A stretch of DNA of 34,005 bases from positions 1 to 34,005 of the forward strand of contig NZ_CALFXI010000124.1 in assembly GCF_937958065.1 (NCBI RefSeq). Direction: 5' to 3'. Of this stretch, positions 15,920 through 25,200 are shown in pieces. Positions within the stretch are counted from its first letter, which is position 1. Each line of letters starts with the position of its first letter. The notes under the pieces are model-generated. The model did no database searches. It had not been told where the DNA came from and worked only from the letters and a program-made list of their open reading frames with translations. The stretch is from an uncultured Steroidobacter sp. (GTDB taxonomy: Bacteria > Pseudomonadota > Gammaproteobacteria > Steroidobacterales > Steroidobacteraceae). The position numbers were made by a program, and so were the translations under genes.

Positions 15920-18111
15920 CGGAAACTCACTCTCGCATCGAGGCCGATCGTGCGCGGCCGATTGACCACGATACGTGGCCGCCCCGGAACTTCGACCCCG
16001 GTCGGTTGCGCGTCGGAAAGATTGGCATGCTCGTTGAACAGGTTGTCCGCGAACAGGGTCAACTCAACCGCGCCGAACCTCGCTCCCGTTCGCAGCTTCA
16101 TCAAAGTGTACGCATCGCGTCGGCGCGGGTCGCTGATGCTGTTGTTCGTGCTGAAACTAGAACCGACGTAGGCTATCTCCGCCCGCGCAAATGATGGCAA
16201 GCCGCCGAGACGATAGCTGTAATCGATCGTGCCGTTGAAAGTCCATTGCGGTACCTGCTGGATTCGCGAGTCGACCGGAATGATGTTGAACTGTCCCGCT
16301 TCAGTTATGCGGGCGTCGGTATAGCCGGCGCCGGCGGACAGTTTGAGCTCCGGTGTCAGAGTAGCCGCGATTTCCAGCTCGCCGCCTCGGCTGCGCGCCC
16401 GTCCGCCGTTGACGGCGATCTGAAAGCCGCAATTCAGCGAGGTCGTCTGTTGCACGTCCGACCAGTCGATCGTGAACAGTGCGGAGTTCAACGTGAGCCG
16501 GCGATTCAACCAACTCGTCTTGGCGCCCACTTCGTAGCTCCACACTGTATCGGAGTTGTACGTCAGCGCGTCGGCGTTCGTCAGCCCCAGCCCGGCGAGG
16601 TCAGCGGCGCACAGCCCCGCGGAATAGGCATTGATGCCGCCGATCCGGAAACCTTTCGCAGCGGTCGCATAGGCGGTGGCATCCGGACTGATGTGGTAGC
16701 GGACACCGAACTTCGGGTTGACGCCCTCCTGCTGCTGCACGCCCGTGAACACCCCGCTGCCGGTCGCAATGCCATCGATCCGCGACTCGAGATCGACTTG
16801 ATTGTCGTACCAGCGTGCGCCCGCGATCACACTCAACCTGTCCGTGACGTCGTAGCTCGCCTCGCCGAATACAGCGACCTCCTTCACCTCGGCGAGATTG
16901 TCTGCACTGTAAACATTCTCGATGAACTCACCAATCGAGGTAGGTGGCGCGAGCTGATGAGAACGGCTGTTCTGATAGAAAACACCTGCGGTGAACTGCA
17001 GCGCCGTGGAGAAATCCGAAGAGAAACGCAGCTCCTGCGAAAAGTTGCGATCCGTGCTCCTGACTCGAAACAACGCCGGCCGGGGCGGCAGACCTAGAAT
17101 CAGCGGAACAGCCTCCGAAGAGTCTTCCTGATCTCTCGAAAGCCGCTCGAAGTAAGCGGTATTGCTCGTAAACTCGCCGAAGTCGAACGCGAGCTTGCCG
17201 GTCAGGCTGTACAGCTCGTATTCGTCCGACCCTGCTTCAGGCAGATCGAACCACCTGAGCTGGCCGAAGTTATCCGCCGTGACATCGGCTTGCGCGCGCC
17301 CGTCGGTGCGCATTCGTGCGATCATGATTCGCGGCAGGATCGTGAATCGATCGTCCAACAACTTCGCGATACCCGAGACCGCACCGCCCGAGAAACGCGC
17401 TCGATCGACCCCTTCGTGAGTCTTGAACGGAGCCGGCGCCTCGGCTGCGGGCTGGCGGTCGAACACACCCGAGAGCTCCTCGAGATAAGCGTTGATCCGC
17501 ACGGCCGCGCGCTCCGCGACAAGCGGCAGGTTCAACGAACCATCCACTGCGCGATTGGCTCCGCCGCCTGAAGTGATCGACCCGACGACGTGCGCGTTGC
17601 CTTCACGTTCCGTCGGATCGGGCTGCATGGTGATGAGGCGCACCGTGCCACCTTGCGAGCGCGCTCCGTACAATGTGCCCTGCGGACCTTTCAACACCTC
17701 GATACGCTCGATGTCCAGCACGCGTGGATCGAGGCTGCCAGGCAGCGGGGTATCGTCGAGGTACACTCCGGTCGTTCCCAAACCGTAGATGCCACGAATC
17801 GCGATTGTTTGGTTCTGGGCGCTGAGATTGCCGGAGTATGCGAACGACAGATTCGGCACCTGGACCGCGTAGTCTCGGAAACTCGTCACACCGCTATCGA
17901 CGAGCGTCTCCGCGGTCAGCGCGGTAATCGCCATCGGCACTTCCTGCAGCGGCTCGGCTCGCTTCTGAGCGGTGACGACGATTTGCTCCAGGCCAGGCGG
18001 CAGCGCCTCGGCGTCGCTGGGATTTGTCTCTCCCGCGTTGACGTTGGCGGCGGCAAGCATCGCTATGCTCCCCGCCGCCGCACAGCGGACCCGAGTTCTC
18101 GGCTTCGACAT
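15916..18111 (-). CDS. TonB-dependent outer-membrane receptor (1)
   Basis: Ligand-gated porin of 731 residues. A signal peptide (about 1-26, ending NVNAG) is followed by the TonB-box/plug start EQIVVTAQKRAEPLQEVPMAI, plug motifs AIRGIYGLGTTGVYLDDTPL and IEVLKGPQGTLYGARSQGG, then a 22-strand barrel ending in LDARVSFR with terminal aromatic Phe-Arg. Receptors of this QKR-EPLQEVP subtype are abundant in lineages that use complex organic substrates. It sits 37 bp after receptor 2 and is translationally coupled to the PQQ dehydrogenase gene. The ligand cannot be read from sequence; a substrate of the dehydrogenase, or its cofactor PQQ, are reasonable guesses. Confidence 0.92.
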   Translation of the reverse strand: MSKPRTRVRCAAAGSIAMLAAANVNAGETNPSDAEALPPGLEQIVVTAQKRAEPLQEVPMAITALTAETLVDSGVTSFRDYAVQVPNLSFAYSGNLSAQNQTIAIRGIYGLGTTGVYLDDTPLPGSLDPRVLDIERIEVLKGPQGTLYGARSQGGTVRLITMQPDPTEREGNAHVVGSITSGGGANRAVDGSLNLPLVAERAAVRINAYLEELSGVFDRQPAAEAPAPFKTHEGVDRARFSGGAVSGIAKLLDDRFTILPRIMIARMRTDGRAQADVTADNFGQLRWFDLPEAGSDEYELYSLTGKLAFDFGEFTSNTAYFERLSRDQEDSSEAVPLILGLPPRPALFRVRSTDRNFSQELRFSSDFSTALQFTAGVFYQNSRSHQLAPPTSIGEFIENVYSADNLAEVKEVAVFGEASYDVTDRLSVIAGARWYDNQVDLESRIDGIATGSGVFTGVQQQEGVNPKFGVRYHISPDATAYATAAKGFRIGGINAYSAGLCAADLAGLGLTNADALTYNSDTVWSYEVGAKTSWLNRRLTLNSALFTIDWSDVQQTTSLNCGFQIAVNGGRARSRGGELEIAATLTPELKLSAGAGYTDARITEAGQFNIIPVDSRIQQVPQWTFNGTIDYSYRLGGLPSFARAEIAYVGSSFSTNNSISDPRRRDAYTLMKLRTGARFGAVELTLFADNLFNEHANLSDAQPTGVEVPGRPRIVVNRPRTIGLDARVSFR

Positions 18112-18148
18112 GGCTACCCCTACCGCTGCTTGTTACTTTTCGTCGCAA

Positions 18149-20482
18149 TCAGAAGCTCATCCGAACCCCCGCGCCTATCGTCCTCGGCCGCAAGGTGGTT
18201 GCGAAAGACGAGCCGGAGCCGCGCGAGAAATCGAGATAAGGCGACTCATCCAGCAGATTGTTGACATACAACCGGTACTGCCAGTTGCCGTGAAACAGGG
18301 TGAAATTGAGATTCACAACGTCATAGGAGTCCTGGACCTGCGTGGTGCTCGGCAGGGAACCGATCGAGCCGTCGGGATAGCTGACGAAGGTCGTGGATTC
18401 GAACGCCCGCAGAGCCGAGCCCCGATACTGGTATTCGGCTCGCATCGACGCGCGCATCGATGCGCCCAGCTCAAAGGTGTAGTCGCCGTACACATTGCCC
18501 ATCCACTCAGGCATATCCAGGACCGACTGTCCTACCCGCGCGGAGACGCCCGGCGCACTTTCAGTAATCTCTGCATCGGTGTACGTGACAGTACCGCCGA
18601 AAATCAGCGCATCGGTAACTGCGGACTCCAGCGCCAGTTCCGCACCCTGCACGCGCGCCTCGCCCACATTTCCGACGAACTGGAAGCCACAGCTCGTCAG
18701 GTCCACTTGCTGCTGAATCTTGCTCCAGTCGGTGTAGTAGATGGCGGCATTCACGGTGAGCGTACGATCCAACAACTGGTTCTTGCTGCCGACCTCGTAG
18801 CTCCAGAGCGTGTCCGGATCGTAAGTCGCGGGTGCGCGATCGAGACCCAACCTCTCCAGGTCCGGCGCACATAGCGGGCTGTTGGTATTGAACCGATTCG
18901 GCCCGCCCTGCCGGAAACCTTTGCTGGCGGTGCCGTAAAGCAGATTGTCGTCGGTAACACGCCACGCCAGCGATACCTTAGGCGTGACGCCGCTGTCCTT
19001 GCTCTTTTTGTCGTCGACCTGGCTCGCGCCGCCGTTGAACAACCCATCGAAGTTGCCGTTGACGGTCTGGCGCGCTTCGAAATAGCGCAGCCCCAATGTC
19101 AGATCCAGCTGCGGCAGGATCGAGTACGTCAACTCGCCGAACGCGGCGTACTGCTCGCTGTCGGTACGCTGGTCGCCGAAGTACAGCACGTCGGTTCCGA
19201 CTCCGAACGCCGCGCCGGCGCCCGGCGTGCTGGCCACCTGTACCAGCTGATCGCTCTGATCCGAGTAGAACAGACCCGCGACCCACTGCCAGGGTCCGGC
19301 GCCGGGCGCAGAAGACAGGCGCACTTCCTGTGTGAAGGTCTCGCTCTGCGTGTCCGAGCTGTTGTAAGAATCGAAGAAATACAACGCTGGCATCAGGCTG
19401 GTGCCGTACAGCGAATAGTCGCGATCGAGCTCCGTTTCACGCTCGAAGTAGGCAGAGATCGAGATCAGATCCACCGCGCCGAAACTCTTGTTCAGCGTCA
19501 AGCTGTAGATGCCATTGGTCTCCAAGGACGGTCCGCCGAAACGCACCGAGGACTGAAACTCCGGCAGATTGGTGAAGAACGTATCGTCGTTGGATTTGTC
19601 GCTGCGTTGGTAGAACGCCGCCGGGACGATGCTGAACGTGTCGGACGCTTCGATCTTCGCGGACAGGCGCAAGGCCAACAGGTCGCGATCGTTGTAGTCC
19701 TTGTCGTTGTACGTGCTGCGGGAAGAATAACGCACCGGCGCGAACGCCGCTGGCGGTAAGGTTGCGCTGCGGGTCCAGACTTCCGTGTCCTGGTTCGCGA
19801 CGTTGTCGACGTAGCCACCGCTTTGTCGATACAGTGCGCCAGCGCGCAGTGCGACCTTGTCCGCAATCAATGGAATGTTCGCAACGCCCTCCGCCTCATA
19901 GGAAAGATCGCCCCCGCGCGTGGTAGCAAGCCCGGCTGCTGTGTTGAAGCTGGTCTCGTTCAGTACTGCTTGCCGGCTCACATACTTGATGGCGCCACCC
20001 ATCGCGCTGCCACCGTACAGCGTGCCTTGCGGCCCCTTGAGCACTTCGACGCGATCGAAGTCGAAGAACGCCGGATCGAAGGCGCCCGAGAAAGAAGTAG
20101 TGATCGTGACCAGGGAAATATCGTCCATGTAGACACCGACCGTCGGGCTCGATGCTTGCGTGCTGATGCCGCGAATGGCGTAGCGACTCTGCCCCGGCTC
20201 GACGCCGGAAAAAGAGACGCCAGGAATATTGCGCAGGAGGTCCTGAAATTGCGTGATTCCCCGCTGCTCCAACTGCGTGCCCGAGACGGCGCTCACCGCC
20301 ATCGGCACTTCCTGCAGGCGCTGCTCGCGCTTCTGCGCGGTCACCACGATTTCTTGAATGACTACGCCGGTCTCGTTCGAGTCCTGCGCGAGCACGTTGA
20401 CGGGAACAGCGCCGGCGACCGTGGCTGCCGCAAGCACGAATGCACGAGGAGAATTTTTGTATGTGGCCAGTTTGACGTTCAC
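18149..20482 (-). CDS. TonB-dependent outer-membrane receptor (2)
   Basis: A second receptor of 777 residues of the same subtype. It starts with GTG at 20480-20482, preceded by AGAGGTCC. Signal peptide to about residue 32 (AVPVNVLAQ), then IQEIVVTAQKREQRLQEVPMA, plug motifs AIRGISTQASSPTVGVYMDD and VEVLKGPQGTLYGGSAMGG, and a C-terminal barrel ending IGAGVRMSF with terminal Phe. It starts 12 bp after the glcG-like stop and precedes receptor 1. Both receptors share internal stretches such as LWSYEVGSKNQLLDRTLT and VWSYEVGAKTSWLNRRLT, so they probably arose by duplication. Two receptors for related ligands in one operon is notable. Confidence 0.92.
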   Translation of the reverse strand: MNVKLATYKNSPRAFVLAAATVAGAVPVNVLAQDSNETGVVIQEIVVTAQKREQRLQEVPMAVSAVSGTQLEQRGITQFQDLLRNIPGVSFSGVEPGQSRYAIRGISTQASSPTVGVYMDDISLVTITTSFSGAFDPAFFDFDRVEVLKGPQGTLYGGSAMGGAIKYVSRQAVLNETSFNTAAGLATTRGGDLSYEAEGVANIPLIADKVALRAGALYRQSGGYVDNVANQDTEVWTRSATLPPAAFAPVRYSSRSTYNDKDYNDRDLLALRLSAKIEASDTFSIVPAAFYQRSDKSNDDTFFTNLPEFQSSVRFGGPSLETNGIYSLTLNKSFGAVDLISISAYFERETELDRDYSLYGTSLMPALYFFDSYNSSDTQSETFTQEVRLSSAPGAGPWQWVAGLFYSDQSDQLVQVASTPGAGAAFGVGTDVLYFGDQRTDSEQYAAFGELTYSILPQLDLTLGLRYFEARQTVNGNFDGLFNGGASQVDDKKSKDSGVTPKVSLAWRVTDDNLLYGTASKGFRQGGPNRFNTNSPLCAPDLERLGLDRAPATYDPDTLWSYEVGSKNQLLDRTLTVNAAIYYTDWSKIQQQVDLTSCGFQFVGNVGEARVQGAELALESAVTDALIFGGTVTYTDAEITESAPGVSARVGQSVLDMPEWMGNVYGDYTFELGASMRASMRAEYQYRGSALRAFESTTFVSYPDGSIGSLPSTTQVQDSYDVVNLNFTLFHGNWQYRLYVNNLLDESPYLDFSRGSGSSFATTLRPRTIGAGVRMSF

Positions 20483-20494
20483 AGCAAGGACCTC

Positions 20495-20977
20495 TTACTT
20501 GTTACCCACGGCATCGACTGCGCGTTGTGCGCAACTCGCATCCTGACCCGGCTCCGCGCCCGAGACGCCAACGGCACCGAGAGCAAACGGAATACCGCCG
20601 GGAATACCGGTCAACCCAAGCACGAGAAATACATCGCGGGTCGCTTGATCTTGCGCAACGAGCGAGGTGAGTGCCGCTGTCGGCGCCTTCGCACGAGTGG
20701 CAGTGCGAGCTTTCAATAGCGCCGCATCGGCAGATGCCGGCGGCGCGCCGTCCTGACGTTTTGCCGCGATGATCGCGCCGGTCGCGTCGACGATTACGAT
20801 GCTGAGCGGCGGCAGCTTGTTGGCGGTGGCGTGCTCCAAGCAGCTCGCGATCATTCGGTCCGCGGCCTTTGATACTGAGTCTTTGGCGCCTTCGTCCGCT
20901 GCGACCGAGCCGGCGATCCATGCGGCCGCCACACCGATCAGCTTCGCCAGGCGGCAGGTATTCACTCTGATCTGCAT
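20495..20977 (-). CDS. GlcG/HbpS (DUF336) family secreted protein
   Basis: A protein of 160 residues from the ATG at 20975-20977, chosen for its strong Shine-Dalgarno (AGGGGAG). The N-terminal LAKLIGVAAAWIAGSVAADE is a signal peptide, so the product should be periplasmic. The DUF336 core is visible (AADRMIASCLEHATANKLPP, SIVIVDATGAIIAAKRQDGA, LGLTGIPGGIPF, and the closing GAVGVSGAEPGQDASCAQRA). Characterised relatives bind haem or corrinoids (HbpS) or accompany glycolate use (GlcG); a function here is not established. It is the first gene of the receptor-dehydrogenase operon and divergent from the leucine-type dehydrogenase. Confidence 0.88.
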   Translation of the reverse strand: MQIRVNTCRLAKLIGVAAAWIAGSVAADEGAKDSVSKAADRMIASCLEHATANKLPPLSIVIVDATGAIIAAKRQDGAPPASADAALLKARTATRAKAPTAALTSLVAQDQATRDVFLVLGLTGIPGGIPFALGAVGVSGAEPGQDASCAQRAVDAVGNK

Positions 20978-21001
20978 TGCACTCCCCTGTTGTTCTACAC
21001 G

Positions 21002-21068
21002 CCACAAGACAATTTTTTCCTGTGGAGCAATTTATTGACAATCTGATCTCGCAAAGTGCATTTGTCAA
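21002..21068 (-). promoter_or_regulatory. Regulatory region of the glcG-receptor operon
   Basis: The sequence GACAATTTTTTCCT (21008-21021), flanked by CCACA / TGTGG, matches 13 of 14 bases of an element at 26639-26652 in the hydrolase operon promoter. Further upstream an inverted repeat TTGACAA (21035-21041) / TTGTCAA (21062-21068) places a consensus -35 on the minus strand at 21063-21068, though its matching -10 (CAGATT, 17 bp on) is poor. Confidence 0.4.
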
Positions 21069-21075
21069 CTGGCAG

Positions 21076-21094
21076 CCGAATCGCCCGTATTCGG
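21076..21094. repeat. Inverted repeat in the divergent promoter region
   Basis: CCGAAT (21076-21081) and ATTCGG (21089-21094) form a 6-bp inverted repeat with a 7-base centre, followed by AAAAATT. It lies midway between the two divergent operons. It could be an operator; its role is not known. Confidence 0.3.
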
Positions 21095-21137
21095 AAAAAT
21101 TAAGCGGCGACGCGGCTCACTCACGGCGAAAATCGAT

Positions 21138-21171
21138 TTGACGTGAATTTTCCTATTAGGCAATATTTGCC
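21138..21171 (+). promoter_or_regulatory. Promoter of the leucine-dehydrogenase operon with palindrome
   Basis: TTGACG (21138-21143), a 17-bp spacer and CAATAT (21161-21166), about 43 bp before the ATG. A symmetric GGCAA-TAT-TTGCC (21159-21171) covers the -10. The spacer shares TTTTCCT.TTA.G with the promoter at 26618-26646, so a common regulator is likely. Confidence 0.55.
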
Positions 21172-21208
21172 GAAAGAGAATTCAGCCTAACGTCACGGTG
21201 GATCGCCA

Positions 21209-22255
21209 ATGAATGTCTGGGAGTCGCGGGAATTCGATGCTCACGAACAGGTGTGCTTCTTCACGGACGAGGCCACCGGCTTACGCTCGATCGTGGCAAT
21301 TCATTCGACGGCGCTCGGGGCGGCGGCCGGCGGCACGCGCTTCAAGGCCTACGGCAGCGAAGCCGAAGCATTGGACGATGCCCTGCGGCTGTCCCGCGCG
21401 ATGTCCTACAAGTCGGCGCTCGCGGGCTTACCGCTTGGCGGCGGGAAGGCAGTCATCATCGGCGATCCGGCGAAGCTGAAGACGCGCGAGCTGCTGCACG
21501 CTTACGGTCGCTACATCGATCGCATCGGGCAAACATTCGCCACCGGCGAAGACGTCGGAATTTCGGTGGCCGACATGGAAACAGTCAACGAAGTCACACC
21601 GTATGTCGGAGGCACATCCGTCGGTGCTGGGGATCCTTCGATCCATACGGCCGTCGGCGTCGTCCACGGGCTGCGTGCCGTATTGAAGCATCAGTTCGAT
21701 CGCGAAGACTTCCGAGGCATCAAAGTCGCCGTACAGGGGCTCGGAGCCGTAGGCTGGGGTGTCGCTGAGCGACTGAAGAATGCCGGCGCGCATCTGGTCG
21801 TATCGGACATTCGAGAGGAACTCGTCAATCGCGCATGCAATGAGCTCGGCGCGATCGCCGCACCCGTCGATCAGATTCACAAGGCAGACGTGGACATCTA
21901 CTCACCTTGCGCTTTGGGCGGGGTAATTACCGCGCAAACCGCATCGCAAATCAGAGCTCGAGCCGTCGCCGGCGCTGCGAACAATCAACTTGCCAGTGCC
22001 GAAGCTGGCGCTGCATTGATGCAACTCGGCATTCTGTTCGCACCCGACTACGTGCTGAATGCGGGCGGCATCATCAGCGGCCTGGAGGCGACGCTACGCA
22101 TGCCCGGCCGAAAAGCGCTGAGCCTGAAGCCGCTCGCGGAGCAGTTGGCCGGAATCCACGACCGTCTCGGTGAAATATTCGCGCGCTCCGCCAAGGAGCG
22201 GCGCCCACCTGAAGTCGTCGCCGAGCAGATGGCCCGCGAACTGATCGGGCGCTGA
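21209..22255 (+). CDS. Leucine dehydrogenase-type (Glu/Leu/Phe/Val) amino acid dehydrogenase
   Basis: NAD-dependent oxidative deaminase of branched-chain or other hydrophobic amino acids, 348 residues. The catalytic pair lies at Lys68 (MSYKSA) and Lys80 (GLPLGGGKAVI), the same numbering as Bacillus leucine dehydrogenase. The N-terminal GAAAGGTRFKAYGSEAEAL and the GEDVGISVADM segment follow the family. The Rossmann motif GLGAVG is at 177-182 and a C-terminal NNQLAS binds the cofactor. Leucine, valine or phenylalanine cannot be separated by eye. It is followed after 2 bp by the 2-ketoacid ferredoxin oxidoreductase gene, an obvious next step: deamination gives a 2-ketoacid that is then decarboxylated to an acyl-CoA. 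Confidence 0.9.
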   Translation: MNVWESREFDAHEQVCFFTDEATGLRSIVAIHSTALGAAAGGTRFKAYGSEAEALDDALRLSRAMSYKSALAGLPLGGGKAVIIGDPAKLKTRELLHAYGRYIDRIGQTFATGEDVGISVADMETVNEVTPYVGGTSVGAGDPSIHTAVGVVHGLRAVLKHQFDREDFRGIKVAVQGLGAVGWGVAERLKNAGAHLVVSDIREELVNRACNELGAIAAPVDQIHKADVDIYSPCALGGVITAQTASQIRARAVAGAANNQLASAEAGAALMQLGILFAPDYVLNAGGIISGLEATLRMPGRKALSLKPLAEQLAGIHDRLGEIFARSAKERRPPEVVAEQMARELIGR

Positions 22256-22257
22256 CC

Positions 22258-25200
22258 GTGTCCGCGATTTCTCTCGACGACAAGTATGACTGGCATGCGC
22301 CTCGGGCATTGACGAGCGGTCGCCAGGCCTTGGTTGCGCTGATGCTCGCTCAGCGCGAACTGGACCGAAAGCGCGGATACAAGACCGCCGGCTTCGTCAG
22401 CGGCTATCGAGGCTCGCCGCTCGGCGGCGTCGACTTCGAATTTCGCAAAGCACGGCAAACGCTCGAAGCCGCCGACATTTTCTTTCAGCCGGGACTCAAT
22501 GAAGATCTCGCGCTCACGTCCCTGGCCGGCACGCAGCAGCTCGGATTTCTTCCGGATCCCAAAGTTGAAGGCGTGTTCGGCCTGTGGTACGGCAAAGGGC
22601 CAGGAGTGGACCGATCGGGCGACGCAATCAAGCATGCCAACCTTGCTGGCGTCGCGCAGCGAGGAGGCATCGTGCTCGCGTTCGGGGACGACCACGCGGG
22701 CAAGTCCTCGACGACCGCCCACCAGAGCGATCTCACGCTCGCCAGCTGGGAAGTGCCGGTTCTCTATCCCGCGAGCGTCGCGGAGATCATCGAATATGGT
22801 CTGGCGGCCTTCGCGATGTCACGATTCGCCGGATCGCTGGTGGCACTGAAGCTCGTCAACGAAACCGCGGATGGCACCGCCATTCTCGCGCACGACCACT
22901 TGCCCGATTTCATCGAGCCGTCGCTGCCGGAAGTCGCGGCAGACGTTCATCATCGCAGCGAAGTGATGGCGGTGCTTCAGCAAGATGCGCGCGTGGTCCG
23001 TCAAAAGCTGCCTCGCGCCGGTGCATTCGCCCGTGCGAATGGCCTGGATGGAATCAGATTCGGTGCCGATCGGCCGCGACTCCTGATTGCAACACCAGGC
23101 AAAGCGTACCCCGATGTGCTGGCAGCGCTGGAGAAGCTGGGCATCGATGCGGCGGCTGCCCGTCACGCGGGCATCGGCGTCTACAAGATCGCACTTCTTT
23201 ATCCGTTGGAAGCCACTGCCTTGCTGGCGGCCAGCGACCGCGCCGATGAGATTTTCTTCGTCGAGGAGAAGCGCGCTCATGCGGAAACTCAGGCCAAATC
23301 GATCTTCTATGGACAAAGCCGCCAGCCGCGCATCTGTGGCAAGTTCTCGCCAGAAAGCGCAGCCCTGCTACCCGCCGATGCTCCGTTGGATATCGCAACC
23401 GTGGCGCGCGCGCTCGCTCTTCGCATCGAACGGACGATCGGCGATGTCGGGTTGAAAGTGCCGGGATTTCCAGCAGCGGTACACGCACTGCGCGCGCCCA
23501 AGGCCAGTCATCCAGTGATCGCCGCTCGTCGTCCTACGTTTTGCGCCGGCTGTCCGCACAACACATCGACCAAGGTGCCCGCAGGATCTTTCGCCTTCAC
23601 AGGCATCGGATGCCACGGCATGGCGTTGCTCGACCCGCAACGCCGCCCGCTACCGATGGGTCACATGGGCGCCGAAGGCGCCAACTGGATCGGTCTTGCG
23701 CGGTTCACCGGTACGAAGCACGTATTTCAGAACCTCGGTGACGGCACATACGTGCATTCGGGCTCTTTGGCGATTCGCGCCGCCCGCGCCGCCGGCGTCA
23801 ATATCACTTACAAGATTCTCTGCAACGACGCGGTCGCCATGACAGGCGGGCAACCGGTCGAAGGCGAAATCACAGTCACCGATATCGCTCGACAAGTGTT
23901 GGCCGAAGGCGTACGCACGGTGATCGTCGTCTCGCAAGATCCCTCACGTTTCACCGGGGCGGATGTGTTGCCGCGTGAAATTGAGCTGCGCCACCGGGAT
24001 GAGCTGGACCAGGTGCAGCAGCGGCTGCGTGAAGTCAAAGGCGTCAGTGTCCTCATCTACGATCAGGTCTGCGCCGCTGAGAAAAGGCGACGTGCGAAGA
24101 TCCAGCCGCCGGCGCGGCCGCGCAAGAGCGTGTTCATCAATCCTCTGGTCTGCGAAGGTTGCGGCGATTGCAGCGTACAGTCGAGCTGTGTAGCCATTCA
24201 GCCGCTCGAGACCGAGTACGGCAGGAAACGACGCATCGATCAGTCGGCCTGCAACGAAGATCTTTCGTGCCTGGCCGGCTTCTGCCCTTCGTTCGTCGTG
24301 CTCGAAGGCGCTACATCGAAGCGGCAGCACCCGCTCGCTGCGCGACGAGATGTACCGCTTCCACCAGCGCTCCCGGGCTTAGCGTCGGAAGGCTGGGATA
24401 TGCTGATCACCGGCGTCGGCGGCACCGGCGTAACGACCGTTGCGCAGATCATCGCCATGGCAGCGCGCATCGATGGACACGCCGCGAGTGTGTACGACAT
24501 GACGGGGCTCAGCCAGAAAGGCGGCGCGGTATTCAGTCATGTGCGCGTCTACTTGCCGAACGGCGAAGCACCGCCCGCTCGACTTGGCGCCGGCGAAGCG
24601 GACGCAATCCTCGCCTGCGACCTCGTCGCGTCGGTGAGTCCGGAGGCGATGAATGTCATCGCGCCCAAGCGCTCGCGCGTTTTCGTCAACACTGACGTGA
24701 GCTCGACCGCCGCATTCATTTCGGATCGCGATCATGAGATCGATACCCACAAGCTGCTTGCCGCACTCGCCGGCACCGCCGAAAACCCGCCGACACGAGT
24801 CGCCGCCAGCACGCTCGCAGCCGCCGAACTTGGCGATACGATCTACACGAACATGTTGATGCTCGGGCTGGCCTGGCAAGCCGGCGCAGTGCCACTCAGT
24901 CTCGCATCCATCGAAAGAGCCATCGAGCTGAACGGCCGCAACAAGATGGACAATCTGGGTGCGTTCTCGCTCGGGCGCGCAGCTCACTCGCAAACGGCTG
25001 CGATGCCGCCGCAGCCGGTCTCCATCGATGAATTCGTCGAGCAACGCGCGGCCGACCTCAGGCTGTATTGGAACGATCGTTATGCCGTTCGCTATCGCAC
25101 ACTGATGCAGTCCGTCAAAGCCGCGGCCGCCCGCGTCGAAGGCGGCGATCGCTTTGGCTGGGCGGTAGCGCGCGGCGCCTACAAACTGATGGCCTATAAA

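Noticed and set aside
13949..16171. 740-codon plus-strand frame opposite the PQQ dehydrogenase
   Set aside because: Composition is typical of a shadow frame and it spans the junction of two well-supported minus-strand genes.
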